A DNA stretch of 8,227 nt, from contig JAEWSK010000136.1 in NCBI GenBank assembly GCA_023398345.1, forward strand, positions 1 to 8,227, given 5' to 3'. Every line of letters begins with the position of its first letter. Positions within the stretch are counted from its first letter, which is position 1. Shown piece by piece: positions 6,827-8,227 of this stretch. The notes below the pieces were generated by a model that saw nothing but the letters and a program-made list of their open reading frames with translations, did not search any database and was not told the DNA's origin. This stretch comes from Armatimonadota bacterium. Lineage in GTDB: Bacteria; Armatimonadota; UBA5829. Made by a program: the position numbers and the translations under genes.

Positions 6827-7756
6827 CTACTCGCCTTTCTCGTTCCAGAGATTATTTGGATATTGCCCTTCGGCTATCATATTCTGAATGGCGGACTGGA
6901 TTAGCGGTCGATCTTCTTGATATGTAACGCCGTGCCATTTTTCGCTGGTGGCAAGAACTTTTACGCTTGCCCGGCCGGTCTTTATTGAGTTGTCTACCAC
7001 CGACGGCAGTAAATATTCGGCCTTTTCAAGATTGCTTTTGCTTGCGCGCAGAAACGGCGCAAATTCGGCGTCGAGTTCATCGAGTATGCTAGGCGTGAAA
7101 CCCCAGAAATTTAGCGATACGATAGTGTGAGGCGCGAGCGAAAACCATTTGTCGCCGTCGACAGTATATTTAATGTCGCCGCCGATGCGCTCGATGCGCG
7201 TGCGTTCGGTCACGTTTGCAAGAAAACCGTCGGGCGTCAGATCGCAGACGCCTCGCGCGACTGAGCCGTTTTCTGAAAGCGTATTTGCAAGTTCGTAACC
7301 GACCATGCAGTAGTCTGCCACATTATTGCAATCTCGCGCTTGGCGCAGATACGGAGCGACCGTGTCAAATGAGGCCGAGCCATAGAAGTCGTCGGCGTTA
7401 ATTACTGCAAAAGGCGTGTCAACCACTCCTTTGCAGCACAGCACGGCATGGCCGGTTCCCAATGGTTTTATTCGAGCGTCGGGCATGGCAAAACCATCGG
7501 GCAAGTTTGTCAAATCTTGATATACATATGCGACGTCGATTTGTTTTTCAAGCGAGCGTCCGATTTTTTCGCGAAACACTTGCTCAATGTCGCGCCGTAT
7601 AATAAATACGATTTTGCCAAATCCGGCTCGGATTGCATCATATGCGGAGTAATCAAGTATGATCTCACCGCTGGGGCCGATTGGGTCTATCTGTTTAAGA
7701 CCGCCATATCGACTACCCATTCCAGCGGCCATTACAACGAGTGTGATGTCAGGCAA
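6827..7756 (-). CDS. Sugar-1-phosphate nucleotidyltransferase (NTP_transferase family)
   Basis: 309 residues with the Rossmann-like fold of GalU/RmlA-type enzymes, which join a sugar 1-phosphate to an NTP, releasing pyrophosphate. VVMAAGMGSRYGGLKQ (7-22) is the nucleotide-binding signature, with Gly12, Gly14, Arg16 and Lys21 at the usual places. GTGHAVLCC (100-108) contacts the nucleotide. VINADDFYG (118-126) carries a metal-binding aspartate pair, Asp122-Asp123. VSLNFWGF (213-220), EYLLPSVVD and WHGVTYQED (274-282) line the sugar side. The start is a TTG at 7756, because the first beta strand (ITLVVMAAG) begins four residues later and the next Met is inside it. The ribosome binding site is AGGAGG at 7767-7772. 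It is the first gene of the minus-strand operon; its stop is 4 nt before the kinase. Most likely it uses the kinase product. Neither the base (UTP, GTP or other) nor the sugar can be decided here. It is shorter than the bifunctional GlmU and lacks a left-handed helix domain. Confidence 0.88.
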   Translation of the reverse strand: MPDITLVVMAAGMGSRYGGLKQIDPIGPSGEIILDYSAYDAIRAGFGKIVFIIRRDIEQVFREKIGRSLEKQIDVAYVYQDLTNLPDGFAMPDARIKPLGTGHAVLCCKGVVDTPFAVINADDFYGSASFDTVAPYLRQARDCNNVADYCMVGYELANTLSENGSVARGVCDLTPDGFLANVTERTRIERIGGDIKYTVDGDKWFSLAPHTIVSLNFWGFTPSILDELDAEFAPFLRASKSNLEKAEYLLPSVVDNSIKTGRASVKVLATSEKWHGVTYQEDRPLIQSAIQNMIAEGQYPNNLWNEKGE

Positions 7757-7757
7757 T

Positions 7758-7789
7758 GCTTGTATTCCTCCTGACTCTATTTTACAAGC
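7758..7789 (-). promoter_or_regulatory. Hairpin displaying the nucleotidyltransferase ribosome binding site
   Basis: In minus-strand RNA, GCUUGU (7784-7789) can pair with ACAAGC (7758-7763), leaving a 20-nt loop that contains AGGAGG (7767-7772). The 3' arm ends 1 nt before the TTG start. Linear spacing from Shine-Dalgarno to TTG is 10 nt, rather long, and the hairpin would shorten the effective distance or modulate initiation. Six base pairs around a 20-nt loop are only marginally stable. Confidence 0.25.
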
Positions 7790-7825
7790 TGAGTTTTGTT
7801 ATGTCACGTTATTAGTAGACGGTTG

Positions 7826-7855
7826 ATTTTAGAAATAATTCTGCAAAGATTGCAA
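7826..7855 (-). promoter_or_regulatory. Candidate promoter of the nucleotidyltransferase-kinase operon
   Basis: On the minus strand, TTGCAA (7850-7855, 4 of 6 consensus bases) and TAAAAT (7826-7831, 5 of 6) are 18 nt apart. The start would fall near 7819, giving a leader of about 62 nt. A perfect TATAAT also exists on this strand at 7856-7861 but has no credible -35 partner. The region also forms an imperfect hairpin (7835-7860) of two AT-rich arms with TGCA inner arms and a one-base bulge. Confidence 0.4.
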
Positions 7856-7893
7856 ATTATAGCTGTTCATTAGAGCAGGATTTTCGAGAACGC

Positions 7894-7911
7894 TTGTGGA
7901 ATATTTCACAA
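7894..7911. promoter_or_regulatory. CRP/FNR-type palindromic operator between serC and the salvage operon
   Basis: TTGTGGAATATTTCACAA is an 18-bp inverted repeat with 8 of 9 positions paired. The inner 16 bases (7895-7910) fit the CRP consensus TGTGA-N6-TCACA at 9 of 10 defined positions; the only difference is G for A at the fifth base. It ends 22 nt before the serC ATG and its centre lies about 83 nt upstream of the predicted start of the divergent salvage operon, near the -82.5 position used by some activating CRP sites. Which regulator binds, if any, is unknown. Confidence 0.4.
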
Positions 7912-7933
7912 ATGATACCATTGGGGGAAAGTT

Positions 7934-8227
7934 ATGGCGCGTACGTACAATTTTAACCCTGGACCGGCGGCATTGCCGCTTGAGGTGCTGGAGAATGCTC
8001 AGTCTGTGATGCTGGATTTTGCCGGAACAGGCATGAGCGTGATGGAGATGTCCCATCGATCGAAAGAATACCAGGGCGTTGTGGACGGCGCCGAAGCCGG
8101 AGTTCGTCGGCTTATGGGCGTATCGGATGACTACGCGGTCTTGTTTTTGCAGGGTGGGGCGAGTTTGCAGTTTGCAATGATTCCTATGAACCTGCGGCGC
8201 GAAGGCAAAATCGCAGACTATATAGAT
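7934..8227 (+). CDS. serC: Phosphoserine aminotransferase SerC (N-terminal 98 residues, cut by window edge)
   Basis: SerC converts 3-phosphohydroxypyruvate and glutamate to phosphoserine and 2-oxoglutarate, using pyridoxal phosphate, in cytoplasmic serine synthesis. The frame is open from the ATG to the right edge, so about 98 of a usual 360 residues are visible. Family signatures are strong: [11 protein letters not shown] (5-15), [15 protein letters not shown] (32-46) with the substrate-contacting His-Arg, and [17 protein letters not shown] (71-87), whose GGAS turn holds the cofactor phosphate. The catalytic lysine lies beyond the edge. The GGASLQF form resembles Bacillus-type rather than E. 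coli-type SerC (GGGRGQF). A G-rich GGGGGAAA (7923-7930) is the only ribosome binding site candidate, with 6 nt between its last G and the ATG. The gene diverges from the salvage operon across a 177-nt regulatory region. Confidence 0.95.
   Translation, partial: MARTYNFNPGPAALPLEVLENAQSVMLDFAGTGMSVMEMSHRSKEYQGVVDGAEAGVRRLMGVSDDYAVLFLQGGASLQFAMIPMNLRREGKIADYID

Overview
The window reads as the chromosome of a diderm bacterium with roughly balanced GC. Evidence for an outer membrane is a periplasmic HtrA-type protease downstream of a probable membrane-bound regulator, plus the remnant of an outer-membrane beta-barrel gene. The mix of a secreted beta-helix 'pectate lyase superfamily' protein, sugar-salvage enzymes and a Bacillus-like SerC N-terminus would suit an uncultured Armatimonadota-type lineage. 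That placement is only an impression; no phylogenetic marker was compared.

Layout. Positions 1-317 hold the 3' end of a single-pass membrane protein, possibly an anti-sigma factor. It is followed on the same strand by a two-PDZ HtrA/DegP serine protease (454-1911) that ends at a clear intrinsic terminator (1939-1977). The complete excinuclease subunit gene uvrC converges from the minus strand (2064-3971). It has a good sigma70-type promoter (3999-4027) with a small palindrome at the start point. The 4028-4353 gap looks non-coding but is not empty. It holds a 56-codon stretch that reads like the C-terminus of an outer-membrane beta-barrel (4059-4229), with in-frame stops just upstream, and a long hairpin after the next gene's stop (4282-4331).

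The minus strand then carries three genes in one direction: a nucleotidyltransferase (6827-7756), an APH-fold sugar 1-kinase resembling NahK (5716-6822, 4 nt away) and, after a 72-nt gap, a secreted right-handed beta-helix protein (4354-5643). The kinase and nucleotidyltransferase together suggest a salvage route from free sugar to sugar 1-phosphate to NDP-sugar. The beta-helix protein could act on an outside glycan that supplies the sugar. The right edge holds the first 98 codons of serC (serine biosynthesis), divergent from the salvage operon.

The serC/salvage intergenic region (7757-7933) contains a near-consensus CRP-type site, a candidate promoter for the salvage operon, and a Shine-Dalgarno displayed in a small hairpin loop. 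I found no CRISPR array, tRNA, rRNA or insertion sequence. The most interesting points are the two-enzyme salvage cassette of unknown sugar specificity with its candidate CRP-like control, and the decayed beta-barrel gene.
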